A DNA stretch of 64,000 nt. It comes from Chloroflexota bacterium. GTDB lineage: Bacteria > Chloroflexota > Anaerolineae > Aggregatilineales > Phototrophicaceae. The notes beneath the pieces were generated by a model. The model made no database searches. It was not told the origin of the DNA and saw nothing but the letters and a program-made list of their open reading frames with translations. Within the stretch, counting starts at the first letter, position 1, and every line of letters begins with the position of its first letter. This document shows, piece after piece, positions 17,569 through 31,632 of this stretch. The position numbers and the translations under genes were made by a program. Location: positions 19,612 to 83,611 of the forward strand of contig QUBZ01000004.1 in NCBI GenBank assembly GCA_014338005.1, read 5' to 3'.

Positions 17569-17615
17569 TGGACTTTCCCCTCAACACGTTTTGAACGCTC
17601 TGACTTTAAAAAATT

Positions 17616-17635
17616 TTGTAAACGTTTTAATACAA
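17616..17635. promoter_or_regulatory. Operator-like palindrome before the GbsR-like gene
   Basis: TTGTA (17616-17620) and TACAA (17631-17635) flank an AAACGTTT-like core in an AT-rich stretch, 48 nt upstream of the regulator start. The symmetry and position suggest autoregulation; no good promoter hexamers were identified. Confidence 0.35.
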
Positions 17636-17666
17636 TCGTAGCACTATTGTCGCCCGCTGACAACAC

Positions 17667-18887
17667 TCATTCGTAACGCAGTGCGTCAATCGGGTTCAGC
17701 GATGCCGCCCGGTTGGCCGGATAAATGCCAAAAAACACGCCGATAGCAACCGAGATAGCTGTCGCCAGTAAAACGCTGGAAAACTGCACAGCGGCGGCCA
17801 GTTCCGGCAGCGCCAACCGCAGCGCGCTCGTTCCGCCGACAGCGACCAGCACCCCCATCCCCCCGCCGACTACGGCCAGCGTGGTCGCCTCGGTCAAAAA
17901 CTGGAACAGAATATCGCTCTTTTGCGCCCCCACAGCCTTCCGCAGCCCGATCTCGCGGGTGCGCTCCGTCACTGTCACCAGCATAATATTCATGATGCCG
18001 ATGCCGCCCACCAGCAGCGAAATCCCGGCGATAATCGCCAGAAAGATCGTCAGCAGGCCGGTGATCGCGCCCAGGCTGTCCAGCAGTTCGGTCTGCGTGA
18101 ACACGTTAAAACTATCTTCATCACGAAAGCTGATGCTGCGTTCTTCGCGCAGCGTCTCCCGAATCTGCTGCGCCGTCAGGTCTACCGTTTCGGCGCTCCG
18201 GGCCTGGACAATAATATTACTCAACGGGCGGTCGCCGCTAAGGATGCGTTCACCGCTCAGGCGCGTTTGTACGGTTGTGATGGGCGCGATGATAATGTCA
18301 TCCTCGTTCGGGCCAAAACCGCCGCGCCCGCCCACGCGGTTCAGCACGCCTTCCACGCGGAACGTGATGCCGTTGATGCGAATCGTCTGCCCAACCGGGT
18401 ATTCGCCGGGCAGCAGGCGTTCGGCCATCTCCACACCCAGCACCGCCACCCGCGCCTGCCCGTCCACCTCCTGCGGGGTAAAAAAACGCCCGGCCACGAT
18501 TTGCCGGCTGCGTACCGTCAGATAATCCGCCGTCACCCCCTGCACGCGGGCGGTAACTTCGCGCCCACCATAGGTAGCCGTCCGGTTGACGATATACTGC
18601 GGCATCACATACAGCGCGTCCGGCACGCGGAAGGGGTCGGCCAGCGCCCGCGCTTCATCCAGCGTCAGGCGGCGTGTCTGGCCGTTTTCGTCCTGCGCCG
18701 CGAACACGATCAGCAGATTCGTGCCGATGCCCAAGAATTGGTCGCGCACGAAGGTTTCTACCGCCTGCCCCAATGACACCAGTATGATGACCGCCGCCAC
18801 GCCGATGGTGATGCCCAGCATGGTCAATGCGGAACGAAGTTTATTGCTCCGCAGACCGATCATCGCCACCCGAAAGTTCTCAAACAT
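17667..18887 (-). CDS. MacB-type ABC permease (FtsX family), copy 2
   Basis: 406 residues with the MacB layout. One membrane segment lies near 20-42, then a large extracytoplasmic domain (about 45-275), then three C-terminal membrane segments (GAITGLLTIFLAIIAGISLL onward). The conserved MacB/LolC motif GGIGIMNIMLVTVTERTREIGLRKAVGA is clear. There is no ATPase domain in this chain. It is paralogous to the gene just upstream, and the two probably form a heterodimeric permease served by the ATPase of the same operon for export or mechanotransmission. Substrate unknown. Confidence 0.9.
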   Translation of the reverse strand: MFENFRVAMIGLRSNKLRSALTMLGITIGVAAVIILVSLGQAVETFVRDQFLGIGTNLLIVFAAQDENGQTRRLTLDEARALADPFRVPDALYVMPQYIVNRTATYGGREVTARVQGVTADYLTVRSRQIVAGRFFTPQEVDGQARVAVLGVEMAERLLPGEYPVGQTIRINGITFRVEGVLNRVGGRGGFGPNEDDIIIAPITTVQTRLSGERILSGDRPLSNIIVQARSAETVDLTAQQIRETLREERSISFRDEDSFNVFTQTELLDSLGAITGLLTIFLAIIAGISLLVGGIGIMNIMLVTVTERTREIGLRKAVGAQKSDILFQFLTEATTLAVVGGGMGVLVAVGGTSALRLALPELAAAVQFSSVLLATAISVAIGVFFGIYPANRAASLNPIDALRYE

Positions 18888-18917
18888 CCTTTTTCGCCCT
18901 CATCGCGGCAAAATGCG

Positions 18918-20156
18918 CTATTCAAACCGCAGCGCATCAATCGGGCGCATACGCGCCGCCCGGCTGGCTGGATACAGCCCGAAAAAAACGCCCACAAAAC
19001 TGCTCACCGCCGTCGCCAGCAGCACCGCATCCATACTCACCGTCAGCGTAAGGTCGGGAATCAGAGCTGTGCCGACCTGCGCCGCCGCCCAACCCAGTCC
19101 CAGGCCGATTGCGCCGCCCAGGATGGACAAAACCAGGCTTTCGATCAAAAATTGCAGCAGAATGTCACCCCCGCGCGCGCCGACCGCTTTTCGCAGACCG
19201 ATCTCCTGGGTGCGCTCCGTCACCGACACCAGCATGATATTCATGATGCCGATGCCGCCCACCAGCAGCGAAATCCCGGCGATCAAACCCAGGAAAACCG
19301 TGAGGATGCTGGTGATCTGCCCCAGCGTATCCAGCAGATCGGCCTGGCTGATGATGCTGAAATCCTGCTCGCCCTGGAAGGCGATGCCGTGCGCCTGGCT
19401 TAAATAGGCTTCAATCTCGCGCGCGGCAGCGTCCATCCGCATTTCCGAAACCGCCTCGACGTAAAACACATCCACCCGATATCCGCCGTCGCGCGTCCGG
19501 GCGCGCGCCAGCCGGGTTTGAGCGGTACTCAACGGGATGAACACCACATCATTTTCGTCACCCAGAAAGCTGCTGGAGCGATCTTCCATCACGCCGATGA
19601 TCGTGAAGGTGCGGTCGTTGATGCGAATCGTCCGTCCCACAGGGTCGAAGTTTTTGTCGCCAAACAGCCGGTCAACAACAGTCGTCCCCAGCACCGCCAC
19701 CCGCGCCGCGCTTTCAATATCCGCCGGGCTGATGAACGCGCCGCCGGGACGGGGCCTCCAGTTCCGCACTTCCTGGAAGTTGGGCGTCACACCGCCGACC
19801 GCCAGCGTCACGCGCTTCGAGCCATATACCACCGTCCCCCATACCTGGAACTCCATCGCCACCTGCCGGATACTGGGCGCAGCCGCCGGGTTCGCCAGCG
19901 CCGCGCCTTCGACCGTCGTCAGCGGCTCAATCGTTGTGCGCGTGCCGGCGGTGGGTGCGGACGGAAAAACAAACAGCACGTTTGATCCCAACGCCTGGAA
20001 TTCTCCGGCGATAAATGCCTCGACGCCGCGCCCCAGGCTGACCAGCGACACCACCGCCCCCACCCCGATCATGATACCCAGCGTGGTTAACACGGCCCGC
20101 AGGCGGTTGGTCGCCAGGCCGCCGAACGCGATGCGGAACGATTCCAGCACGTCCAC
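18918..20156 (-). CDS. MacB-type ABC permease (FtsX family), copy 1
   Basis: 412 residues, same topology as its neighbour: N-terminal membrane segment near 18-42, large outer domain, three C-terminal segments. The shared motif reads GGIGIMNIMLVSVTERTQEIGLRKAVGA. The GTG start at 20156 is set by GGAGG five nucleotides upstream and lies 2 nt after the propeller gene stop. Two different permeases rather than a homodimer implies an asymmetric complex. Confidence 0.9.
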   Translation of the reverse strand: MDVLESFRIAFGGLATNRLRAVLTTLGIMIGVGAVVSLVSLGRGVEAFIAGEFQALGSNVLFVFPSAPTAGTRTTIEPLTTVEGAALANPAAAPSIRQVAMEFQVWGTVVYGSKRVTLAVGGVTPNFQEVRNWRPRPGGAFISPADIESAARVAVLGTTVVDRLFGDKNFDPVGRTIRINDRTFTIIGVMEDRSSSFLGDENDVVFIPLSTAQTRLARARTRDGGYRVDVFYVEAVSEMRMDAAAREIEAYLSQAHGIAFQGEQDFSIISQADLLDTLGQITSILTVFLGLIAGISLLVGGIGIMNIMLVSVTERTQEIGLRKAVGARGGDILLQFLIESLVLSILGGAIGLGLGWAAAQVGTALIPDLTLTVSMDAVLLATAVSSFVGVFFGLYPASRAARMRPIDALRFE

Positions 20157-20158
20157 TT

Positions 20159-21070
20159 CTACCTCCAGGCCAGGCGTTGGAAGCTGCCGGTCGCCACCCG
20201 CCTCACGCTGCCGGTGTTCATATCCAGCACATAAATACCGGCTGCCCCGTCCCGGTCGGATACAAACGACAGGCGGCCATCCGGCAGCCAGGCCGGCATT
20301 TCGTCCGCCGCCGGATGCCCGGTGATGTTTTTCGCCTCGCCGATCTTTCCATCCAGCACATAAACTTCATGGTTGCGCGACCGGTCGGACACAAATGCCA
20401 GCCGCCCATCTGCCGACCATGCCGGGGCAAAGTCCGCCGCCGGATGCGGCGTGAGGTTGGTTAAATCGCCGGTCGCCGGGTCCAAGACATAAATATCCAG
20501 GCTGCCGCTGCGGTTGGAAACAAACGCCAGCCGCCCATCCGCCGACCATGCCGGGCTGCTGTCGCCCGCCGGATGGTTGGAAACATTGATCGCCGCGCCG
20601 TCCTCCGGGTCAAGCACGTAAATTTCAGCCCCGCCGTCCCGGTCGGACACAAATGCCAGCCGCCCACCTGCCGACCACGCCGGTAGATAATCGTTAGCCG
20701 GGTGGTGGGTGAGGTTCTCCAACTGGCCGCTCATCAGGTCAAGCGCGTAAATTTCGTAGTTCCCCTCGCGGTTGGAGGCAAACACCAGCCGCCCATCCGC
20801 CGACCACGCCGGCGCATAATCAAACGCCCGATGGCGCGACACATTCAGATCGAGGCCGGTCAAAACATCCAGCAGCAGCACCTCAGAATTTTTATCCCGA
20901 TCAGAATCAAAAGCCACCAGCCCTCCGCGCATCCCGCGCCCGGCCAGCGCCGCCGTGCTTATGCTCCCCAGCGCCAGCAGCCAGGTTATCAGGGCTGCCC
21001 GACAAACAATACCGACCAAAAAATCAAACTCCGTGTAACAATCAGGTATATTCCTCCTGCGCCCCGCCAT
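20159..21070 (-). CDS. TolB-like six-bladed beta-propeller protein, secreted
   Basis: 303 residues with a hydrophobic N-terminal segment (about 25-43), so exported or membrane-anchored. Six repeats of about 42 residues follow, each with the core [15 protein letters not shown] and EIYVLD, the PD40/TolB pattern. The last strand, FQRLAWR, may close the ring. The repeats are so alike that the DNA is visibly repetitive. The ATG start overlaps the end of the upstream ATPase gene by 29 nt and lacks an obvious ribosome site. Its place between the ATPase and permease genes suggests it docks on the transporter's outer face. Role inferred. Confidence 0.82.
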   Translation of the reverse strand: MAGRRRNIPDCYTEFDFLVGIVCRAALITWLLALGSISTAALAGRGMRGGLVAFDSDRDKNSEVLLLDVLTGLDLNVSRHRAFDYAPAWSADGRLVFASNREGNYEIYALDLMSGQLENLTHHPANDYLPAWSAGGRLAFVSDRDGGAEIYVLDPEDGAAINVSNHPAGDSSPAWSADGRLAFVSNRSGSLDIYVLDPATGDLTNLTPHPAADFAPAWSADGRLAFVSDRSRNHEVYVLDGKIGEAKNITGHPAADEMPAWLPDGRLSFVSDRDGAAGIYVLDMNTGSVRRVATGSFQRLAWR

Positions 21071-21887
21071 AATAAGCGTCGCGGAACAGCGATTCCATCT
21101 CCGCTGCTTCCGAAGGGCGCTCCTGCTCCCCGGCGACCAGCGGCTCGGCCACCTGCCGGTCGGCGATGATGCGCCCGTCGCGCAGCATAATCACCCGCTG
21201 CGTATGCCGGGCGATCCAGGGGTCGTGCGTGACAAATACGGTCGTGATGCCCTGTTCCCGGTTCAACCGCTGAAAAATCTGCATAACTTCCGTACCGCTG
21301 CGGGAATCCAGGTTGCCGGTCGGCTCGTCGGCCAGAATCATGGCCGGCTCGTTCACCAGCGCCCGCGCGATTGCCACGCGCTGCTGCTGGCCGCCGGACA
21401 GTTCGCTGGGCAGGTGATGAAGGCGCTGTCCCAACCCAACCGCCTCCAGCGCCGCGCGCGCCTTCTTTGCGCGGCCTGATGCCCGGCTGTAAATTAATGG
21501 CAGTTCCACCTGCCGCAGCGCCGTCGTCCGTTTTAACAGGTTGAAGTTCTGAAACACAAAACCGATCTTTTTATTCCGTATCCGCGCCAGGTCGTTTTCG
21601 TTTAAACCGCTCACATCCACACCGTCCAGGCAGTATGTGCCGGAGGTAGGCTGATCTAAACAGCCCAGGATGTTCATCAATGTGCTTTTGCCGGAGCCGG
21701 ACGGCCCCATAATCGAAACCACTTCGCCTTCATAAATCTGAAGGCTGACACCGCGCAGGGCATGGACTTCGACCTCGCCCATCTGGTAGACTTTGGTGAT
21801 GTCCCGCACGTCAATCACGGCCCGCCTGCCCTGATCGTCGCGGGGGATTTCGGGTTCTTTGCCGTTTTGTTTAAACCACTTCAGCAT
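21042..21887 (-). CDS. ABC transporter ATPase, MacB/LolD type
   Basis: 281 residues. Walker A is GPSGSGKST, signature [15 protein letters not shown], Walker [14 protein letters not shown]-loop VFVTHD. The DEPTGNLD form is characteristic of the LolD/MacB/FtsE branch. A tail of about 40 acidic residues follows the usual domain. It energises the two permeases encoded downstream by ATP hydrolysis in the cytoplasm. It is 30 nt after the adaptor gene in a single minus-strand operon. Confidence 0.93.
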   Translation of the reverse strand: MLKWFKQNGKEPEIPRDDQGRRAVIDVRDITKVYQMGEVEVHALRGVSLQIYEGEVVSIMGPSGSGKSTLMNILGCLDQPTSGTYCLDGVDVSGLNENDLARIRNKKIGFVFQNFNLLKRTTALRQVELPLIYSRASGRAKKARAALEAVGLGQRLHHLPSELSGGQQQRVAIARALVNEPAMILADEPTGNLDSRSGTEVMQIFQRLNREQGITTVFVTHDPWIARHTQRVIMLRDGRIIADRQVAEPLVAGEQERPSEAAEMESLFRDAYYGGAQEEYT

Positions 21888-21917
21888 AGATGATCGCTCT
21901 AAAAACTCCGAGGCGTG

Positions 21918-23342
21918 TTACGTGCCGGGTATCGGGTTAAACGTCGCGCGCGGCAGCAGCACGACGCGCTGGCCGGCCTCCAGGCCGCTTACAATCTGGC
22001 TGGTGGTATCATTACGCAGCCCCAGTTGAACCGGCACTTCTTCAAACCTGCCGGGGCGCTCTACCGTGACGTAAGCCTGCTGTGTGGCGCGGTCTATGCG
22101 AATAAACCGGTTGGGCAGCACCAGAATATCCTGAAGTTCGTTCACCAGGATGGTCGCCGTTGCCGTCATGCAGGCGCGCAGCGGCTCATCCGTCAGGTCG
22201 AGCGTCACACGCACAATATATGTCACCAACTGCCCGGCGCGCGCCGGAGTCGCGGCTACGCGCGTCACCCGCCCGGTGATATTAACGCCCGGCAGCGCAT
22301 CCAGCAGCAGCGTCGCCCGCTGCCCTTCCCGCACATCTACGATGTCGGTTTCATCTACCGCCAAATCCACATAATAACCGGACAGATCTGCTACCTGTAT
22401 GGCCGCGCCCTGCGGGGGTATTTCGCCGCCGACCAGGTTGTTTTCGATCACGATGCCGTCAAAGGGGGCGACCAGCGCCGCGCGGCTGCGGTTGGCTTCC
22501 GCCTGTTGCAGTGCCAGCCGGGCGATCTGAAGCTGAACATCGGCGATTTGTAATTCCATCTCCGACGGGCCGTTCAGCAGCCGCTCAAGCTGCGCCTGGG
22601 CAGCGGCGATCTGCGCGTAAGCTGCCGAAAGCCCGGCTGTATCCGCGCCTTCGCTTTGAAGGGCGGCGTAGTTCGCGTCAGCGATCAACACTTCATAATC
22701 GGCGCGGTTCAGTTCCGGCCTCACGTCATCCTGCGCCATCTGTGTGGTATCCGGCACTTCCTGGCCGGTGGCTTCGAGATAGTCGCGCACGGCGGGCGGA
22801 ACGGCATAAGCAAGATCGCGCTGAAGCTGGGACTGCCAGAGCTGATTACGAGCAATTTCGGCCTGCAAACGCGCGATTTCAAGCTGTGTGGCTTCCGCGC
22901 CCTGCGCCACCGTCCCGGACTGCGCCCGCGCTACGCTTAGGGCCGCCTGGGCCACCGCAATATCCACCTCGCGCGGCGGCGCGGTCAGCGCATCATAAGC
23001 GACCTGCTGCGCTTCCAGGCCGACACGCGCATTCGCCAGCGCAATATTCAACTCGCGGGTATCCAGCCGAGCCAGAACCTGCCCTTTCGTCACCCGCTGG
23101 CCTTCCATCACCAGCACTTCGGCCACCGGCGCGGAAAACTCAAAAGCCAGCCCCACCTGACGAAGCGGCGCGATTGTGCCGGTCGCGCTGACCGTCACAG
23201 CCAGGTCGCCGGATTCCAGTATCGTCTCATCCTGAATCGGCGTTTCGTCCTGACCACCGGCAGTCTCGTCCGATTGGGCAGCCTGGGCAAAAACCACTGC
23301 GGCGGCTGCCAGGATGACCGCGCCAAACAGAATCTTTTTCAC
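21918..23342 (-). CDS. HlyD/MacA-type membrane-fusion protein, copy 2
   Basis: 474 residues with a signal peptide (ILFGAVILAAAAVVFAQA). The lipoyl-type half near 70-115 (VAEVLVMEGQRVTKGQVLARLD) and its mate near 300-340 (APFDGIVIENNLVGGEI) flank a long helical hairpin. Beta-barrel and membrane-proximal domains follow (DETDIVDVREGQRATLLLDALPG). The start is GTG at 23342, 3 nt after the upstream stop and preceded by GGAGG. In a monoderm it would bridge transporter and cell wall rather than reach an outer membrane. Confidence 0.88.
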   Translation of the reverse strand: MKKILFGAVILAAAAVVFAQAAQSDETAGGQDETPIQDETILESGDLAVTVSATGTIAPLRQVGLAFEFSAPVAEVLVMEGQRVTKGQVLARLDTRELNIALANARVGLEAQQVAYDALTAPPREVDIAVAQAALSVARAQSGTVAQGAEATQLEIARLQAEIARNQLWQSQLQRDLAYAVPPAVRDYLEATGQEVPDTTQMAQDDVRPELNRADYEVLIADANYAALQSEGADTAGLSAAYAQIAAAQAQLERLLNGPSEMELQIADVQLQIARLALQQAEANRSRAALVAPFDGIVIENNLVGGEIPPQGAAIQVADLSGYYVDLAVDETDIVDVREGQRATLLLDALPGVNITGRVTRVAATPARAGQLVTYIVRVTLDLTDEPLRACMTATATILVNELQDILVLPNRFIRIDRATQQAYVTVERPGRFEEVPVQLGLRNDTTSQIVSGLEAGQRVVLLPRATFNPIPGT

Positions 23343-23345
23343 CCC

Positions 23346-24725
23346 TTACCCTCCCAGAAGGTTGAATCCCTGCGCCGCCAGATCAATCACGATAACATCG
23401 CCCGCCGCCAGCCCGGAGACAATTTCGCTGGTGTCCTGACCACGTAAGCCGAGGACAATCTCTTTCTCGACCAGCGTTCCATCCGGGGACAGCACATTCA
23501 CAAAAGCCGTATCGGCATTTCGATCCAGCCGGATATAAGCATTCGGCACGACCAGCACATCTCGCCGCTCTTCAATGATGATCGAAGCTTCGGCAGTCAT
23601 GCCCACACGCGCGCGCGGGTCGGGCGTTTCCAGCGCCAGGCGTACATCATAGCTGATAATACCGTCTTCATTACGCCCAAGCAGCGCGATCTGTTCCAAC
23701 TTGGCCGGAAAAACCAGGCCAGGCAGCGCGTCGAGTTCGATGCTGGCCGGCATACCTTCCCGAATCTGGCGCACATCAATTTCATCTACCTGCACCGTCA
23801 GCCGCAAAGGCGCGCTGTCCACCATCTCGATCACCGGCTGCCCCGGCACAATCAACGCGCCTTCTTCAACATTCACGACCGATACCAGGCCGGCAAACGG
23901 TGCGGTCAGCGCCCGCCGGTTGAGCGCCAGTTCGGCCTGTTCGACCTGCACCAACGCCTGCCGGATGGCGACATCGGCACGATCAATCTCGGCCTGGCTT
24001 GGGCCGGCTTTTAACCGTTCCAATTCGCGCTGGGCCTGAACAATGCGCGCTCCTGCTAAACTTAATTGATCGCTGTTGTCCGGGTGGCGAAGCGCCTCCA
24101 GCTGTAAGCGAGCGATTTCCACATTAAACGACGCCGTGCCGATCTGCGCGTCGAGTATCCGGTAATACTCATCAGGATACCCACCGTCCGCCTCAATCCG
24201 CGTCCGCCGGGCATCTTCTTCGGCAGTCAGGGCTTGCTGGTAGCGCAGCTCCGCCGCGCGGATTTCCTCGTCGGAGACGGCGTTCAGAATGCCGGTATAC
24301 GCGCCCTGGGCACTGGCGACATTCGCTTCTGCCGCGCGAATCTCCCACTCCTGCGGCGGTTCAAGAAGCGCCTGTTTTTGCAGTTCGGCCAGCCGCAGCG
24401 ACAGCATGGCCTGTTCGTAGGCGATGCGCTCATTTTCGTCGGTCAGCCGCACCAGCACGTCGCCGGCTTCTACCATATCGCCCGGCTGCGCCAGCGCCTC
24501 AACCACCCGCCCCGGCTCGGTGAAGCTGAGGCGAACGGCGGTATCGGCCTCAATCGCCCCGATAGCCGTGATGGTTACGGCCACACTGCCGCGCTGTACC
24601 GCGTTCAACTGCCAGTTCCGAAACGAATCGCCGCGCCGAAGATTGTTCGTCCGAACGGCAAAAGCCAGCGCCGGCAGCGAGAACACTAACAAAGCCAGAA
24701 TAATTAACGAACGTCGAACTGACAT
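23346..24725 (-). CDS. HlyD/MacA-type membrane-fusion protein, copy 1
   Basis: 459 residues, same architecture: N-terminal membrane segment (SLIILALLVFSLPALAFA), split lipoyl domain (VVEALAQPGDMVEAGDVLVRL and APFAGLVSVVNVEEGALI), helical hairpin, barrel (DEIDVRQIREGMPASIELDALPG). The ATG at 24725 is chosen because GGAG lies five nucleotides upstream; a GTG ten codons earlier has no such site. First gene of the seven-gene export operon. Two non-identical adaptors together are unusual. Confidence 0.88.
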   Translation of the reverse strand: MSVRRSLIILALLVFSLPALAFAVRTNNLRRGDSFRNWQLNAVQRGSVAVTITAIGAIEADTAVRLSFTEPGRVVEALAQPGDMVEAGDVLVRLTDENERIAYEQAMLSLRLAELQKQALLEPPQEWEIRAAEANVASAQGAYTGILNAVSDEEIRAAELRYQQALTAEEDARRTRIEADGGYPDEYYRILDAQIGTASFNVEIARLQLEALRHPDNSDQLSLAGARIVQAQRELERLKAGPSQAEIDRADVAIRQALVQVEQAELALNRRALTAPFAGLVSVVNVEEGALIVPGQPVIEMVDSAPLRLTVQVDEIDVRQIREGMPASIELDALPGLVFPAKLEQIALLGRNEDGIISYDVRLALETPDPRARVGMTAEASIIIEERRDVLVVPNAYIRLDRNADTAFVNVLSPDGTLVEKEIVLGLRGQDTSEIVSGLAAGDVIVIDLAAQGFNLLGG

Positions 24726-24846
24726 GCGCTCCACACCGATTGCTCCTGTCTCCACCCATCATATCACAGCTTGGGCGGCCTTTCAGTTGCGGCAGCGTTT
24801 GCCGATCAAAAAGCTCATATGGATGTGGCATTAAAAAGATTAAACT

Positions 24847-24876
24847 GGTAATATTAAAATGCGTGGTTTTTCACAA
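24847..24876 (+). promoter_or_regulatory. rex promoter with a possible Rex half-site
   Basis: An extended -10 (TGGTAATAT, hexamer 24849-24854) lies about 50 nt upstream of rex. TTCACAA (24870-24876) matches one half of the Rex operator known from Gram-positive bacteria (TTGTGAA-N4-TTCACAA), but the left half is poor. Autoregulation is plausible, not shown. Confidence 0.4.
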
Positions 24877-24905
24877 GCTCGTGCCTTCGTTAAGGAGACA
24901 GGTTC

Positions 24906-25523
24906 ATGCCTCCCACTATCCCTGATATTGTCATCAGTCGTCTCCCGATCTATCTGCGGGCGCTGACTCGCCTGGCACAGGAAGGACAGGCCGTCACATC
25001 ATCGCACGAATTGGGGCGGCGGTTAGGCATCAGTTCGGCTCAGATTCGTAAGGATTTATCTCACTTTGGGGGTTTTGGGAAACAAGGCACGGGATACCAG
25101 ATACCCTATCTGATCGAGCAGCTCAAACACGTGCTTAAGGTTAATCGAGAGTGGGAAGTGGTGCTGGTCGGCGCGGGCGACCTGGGCAGCGCGCTGGCGC
25201 ACTATCGCGGCTTTGCCAATCGCGGCTTCCGAATCGCCGGCGTGTTCGACAACGCGCCCAACAAAATTGGCACGCAGGTGGGCGAATTTACCATCGAGTC
25301 AACCGAACGCATGGCCGAACTTATCCGGCAGCGCGGCATTAAAATCGCTATGCTGGCCGTCCCTGCCGAACATGCCCAGGAAGTTGCCGACGCATTAATC
25401 GCCGCCGGCATACATGGCATCCTCAACTATGCGCCCATTAACCTCAACGCCCCGGAACACGTGCGCGTGCAGTACATAGACCCCGTTGTTCAGTTGCAGC
25501 GCATGACGTATTATATTCCCTAG
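24906..25523 (+). CDS. rex: Redox-sensing transcriptional repressor Rex
   Basis: Senses the NADH/NAD ratio and represses fermentative and respiratory genes when NADH is low. 205 residues. The N-terminal winged helix has the typical [11 protein letters not shown] and [22 protein letters not shown] motifs. The Rossmann domain has [16 protein letters not shown] and the C-terminal swapped helix follows. The ATG is preceded by AAGGAG. Its stop overlaps that of convergent mreB by 4 bp (CTAG). Confidence 0.97.
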   Translation: MPPTIPDIVISRLPIYLRALTRLAQEGQAVTSSHELGRRLGISSAQIRKDLSHFGGFGKQGTGYQIPYLIEQLKHVLKVNREWEVVLVGAGDLGSALAHYRGFANRGFRIAGVFDNAPNKIGTQVGEFTIESTERMAELIRQRGIKIAMLAVPAEHAQEVADALIAAGIHGILNYAPINLNAPEHVRVQYIDPVVQLQRMTYYIP

Positions 25524-26527
25524 ACTTGGACGATACGGCGTAAGATGGCCGGGTCTTCCAGCGCGCGGCCCGCGCCCACCGCGACGGAGATCATCGCGTT
25601 ATCGGCGCGATAACACGGCACACCGGTTTCGCGTGTCAAAAACTGATCCATCCCGCGCAGCAGCGCCCCGCCGCCCGTCAGCACGATTCCCCGATCAATG
25701 ATGTCCGAGGCTAATTCCGGCGGCGTCGTACCCAGGACGGCCTTCACTACGTCCGCAATCATTGAAAGCGGCTCCTGCAAGGCTTCGACCACTTCACCGG
25801 TGCTGACGCCAATCGTCTTGGGCAGGCCGCTGACGTTATCGCGCCCCTGCACTTCCATCGTCATTTCTTCCGGCAGATTCACCGCCGCGCCGACCTGGAT
25901 TTTGATCGATTCCGCCGTCGGCTGTCCGACCGTCAGATTATATTTGCGGCGCACGTAGTTGATAATCGCTTCATCCTGGCGCAGGCCGCCCACGCGACCG
26001 CTTTCTGCCCGCACGATGTTGTTCATCGTAACAACTGCCGCCTCGGTGATGCCGCCGCCAATGTTCACCACCATGTCCCCGGCGGGCGTCCCCACCGGCA
26101 GCCCCGCGCCGATGGCCGCCGCCAGCGGCTCCCAGATCAGGTGCGCTTCACGCGCGCCGGCAGCCAGCGCGGCCTCGTGTACCGCGCGCTTTTCGACGCT
26201 GGTCACGCCAAAAGGTACGGACATCATCACCGTTGGTTTGAACAGCCGAATCCGCCCGGCGATTTTGTCGAAAAAATGCCGCAGCATGGCCTCGGTCACT
26301 TCGTAATCGGCGATCACCCCATCACGAAGGGGGCGCACGATCTGAATGTCCTCATCGTCCACGCGCCCCAGCATTTCCCGCGCGGGTTGGCCGATCTCCA
26401 CGATGCGTTCGTCTTCTGCCGTCAGCGCCACCAGCGACGGCTCTTGCAAAACGATCTGACCGTTTTCATAAATCAGTACGTTGACCGTTCCCAGGTCAAC
26501 GCCGAGTTTTTTATCAAACAGCGCCAT
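25520..26527 (-). CDS. mreB: MreB-type actin-like protein
   Basis: 335 residues from the ATG at 26527. The start [16 protein letters not shown] matches MreB N-termini (phosphate-1 motif DLGT). Phosphate-2 is [14 protein letters not shown] and the adenosine motif [14 protein letters not shown]. It forms membrane-bound filaments guiding cell-wall synthesis in rods. mreC and mreD are not next to it. A longer frame begins 27 codons upstream, but part of it lies before the predicted promoter -10, so it is rejected; a start at 26554 remains possible. Confidence 0.93.
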   Translation of the reverse strand: MALFDKKLGVDLGTVNVLIYENGQIVLQEPSLVALTAEDERIVEIGQPAREMLGRVDDEDIQIVRPLRDGVIADYEVTEAMLRHFFDKIAGRIRLFKPTVMMSVPFGVTSVEKRAVHEAALAAGAREAHLIWEPLAAAIGAGLPVGTPAGDMVVNIGGGITEAAVVTMNNIVRAESGRVGGLRQDEAIINYVRRKYNLTVGQPTAESIKIQVGAAVNLPEEMTMEVQGRDNVSGLPKTIGVSTGEVVEALQEPLSMIADVVKAVLGTTPPELASDIIDRGIVLTGGGALLRGMDQFLTRETGVPCYRADNAMISVAVGAGRALEDPAILRRIVQV

Positions 26528-26568
26528 AGGTTCAACACCATCGGGTAGGCTCATCAAAACAACATTGA

Positions 26569-26574
26569 AGTATA
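26569..26574 (-). promoter_or_regulatory. mreB promoter, extended -10
   Basis: Minus-strand TGGTATACT with hexamer at 26569-26574 and no good -35. It places transcription start near 26562, 35 nt before the chosen mreB ATG. Confidence 0.5.
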
Positions 26575-26624
26575 CCACACAACCGGGATGCGCGAGATCA
26601 TTCATCAAGCCGCCGGCAGCACAT

Positions 26625-26660
26625 AAAAACGCCGGGGAAGACGCTAAACCTACCCCGGCG
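26625..26660 (-). terminator. Rho-independent terminator of the atp operon
   Basis: On the minus strand CGCCGGGG (26653-26660) pairs with CCCCGGCG (26630-26637) across a 15-nt loop and is followed by TTTTTA. It lies 38 nt after the atpC stop. Confidence 0.85.
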
Positions 26661-26697
26661 CTGATCTGTCTTTGAGCAGCCTGTCGTGAAAAAACGC

Positions 26698-27141
26698 TTA
26701 ATCCTGCTGGTCTACGATCCGCAGCACCGAACCGCGCGCTTGCAGTTTGCTCTTGATTTTGAGCGCCATCTCCGCGCGCCGCAGTTCCAGTGCGGCCTGA
26801 CGGTTTTGCTCCGGCGGGATGCCCTGCGCCAGCAGTTTGGCTACCCGTTCACGCGCCGATTCGATCGCCTGCATATCGAGTTCAAACGACGACTCGGCCA
26901 GGTCGGCCAGCACGACAACTTTATCTGGCCGAACGTCCACCACACCGCCATAGACGGCAAACCGCTCCTCGGCTTCGCCCTTGCGGATAACCAGTTCGCC
27001 AAAACCGAGCGTGGTCAGCACCGGCGCGTGATGTGGCAGCACGCCCATCTCGCCTTCGCTGGCCGGAATCAATACCATATCGGCTTCCGGCTCCTCGAAG
27101 ACTTTCCTTTCCTGCGTCACCACTTCAACGTGAATAGGCAT
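26698..27141 (-). CDS. atpC: F1 ATP synthase epsilon subunit
   Basis: 147 residues. The N-terminal beta-sandwich ([40 protein letters not shown]) is the standard epsilon signature, and a C-terminal helical hairpin with an RRAEMALK stretch follows. It couples the rotor to the c-ring and can inhibit ATP hydrolysis. Last gene of the operon. The spacer to atpD holds a dispersed hairpin repeat. Confidence 0.95.
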   Translation of the reverse strand: MPIHVEVVTQERKVFEEPEADMVLIPASEGEMGVLPHHAPVLTTLGFGELVIRKGEAEERFAVYGGVVDVRPDKVVVLADLAESSFELDMQAIESARERVAKLLAQGIPPEQNRQAALELRRAEMALKIKSKLQARGSVLRIVDQQD

Positions 27142-27157
27142 CAGAATAATCCTCCGC

Positions 27158-27183
27158 GGGGATGGGTTTAGAAACCCGTCCCC
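27158..27183. repeat. Dispersed hairpin repeat, copy 1
   Basis: GGGGATGGGTTT (27158-27169) pairs with AAACCCGTCCCC (27172-27183), 2-nt loop, one wobble. The same core recurs at 35603-35626. It sits in the atpD-atpC spacer without a T-run, so it may tune processing or stability of the atp mRNA rather than end it. Confidence 0.6.
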
Positions 27184-27197
27184 ACAATAAGCGCCGG

Positions 27198-29860
<2,663 letters not shown>

Positions 29861-29904
29861 CTATTGCTCCTCCGATTGTGCGGGGGACGGCTTCCCCTCG
29901 CCGT

Positions 29905-31413
<1,509 letters not shown>

Positions 31414-31481
31414 TTGGGACTCCTTGTCAATACATTACGGCTTATACCGGAGGGTTCAGAAGCACCATACAGGTGCAGTGA

Positions 31482-31510
31482 ATTGTATCGTATCCGTAAT
31501 ATTCTGTCCA
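31482..31510 (-). promoter_or_regulatory. Promoter of the atpAGDC operon
   Basis: Minus-strand TGGACA (31505-31510), 17-bp spacer, TACAAT (31482-31487); each hexamer is one mismatch from consensus. A small hairpin GCACC/GGTGC (31462-31476) falls in the leader. A dedicated promoter shows that the F1 genes start a new transcription unit here. Confidence 0.7.
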
Positions 31511-31632
31511 GTTTTTCACAAGCGCGGCCAGTGTCGCAGTTTTCGATATTTTTCATATTCACAACAGGCGCAAAAACACGACCGATGCGATAATAAATTT
31601 AGCACCAAAGTATAACAAATTGGTTTTTGAAA

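Noticed and set aside
20159..21070. Possible tandem insertion or satellite DNA
   Set aside because: The 126-bp periodicity is explained by the 42-residue propeller blades of one intact gene.
24859..24876. Full Rex operator before rex
   Set aside because: Only the TTCACAA half matches; the other half has three of seven positions, so only a half-site is claimed.
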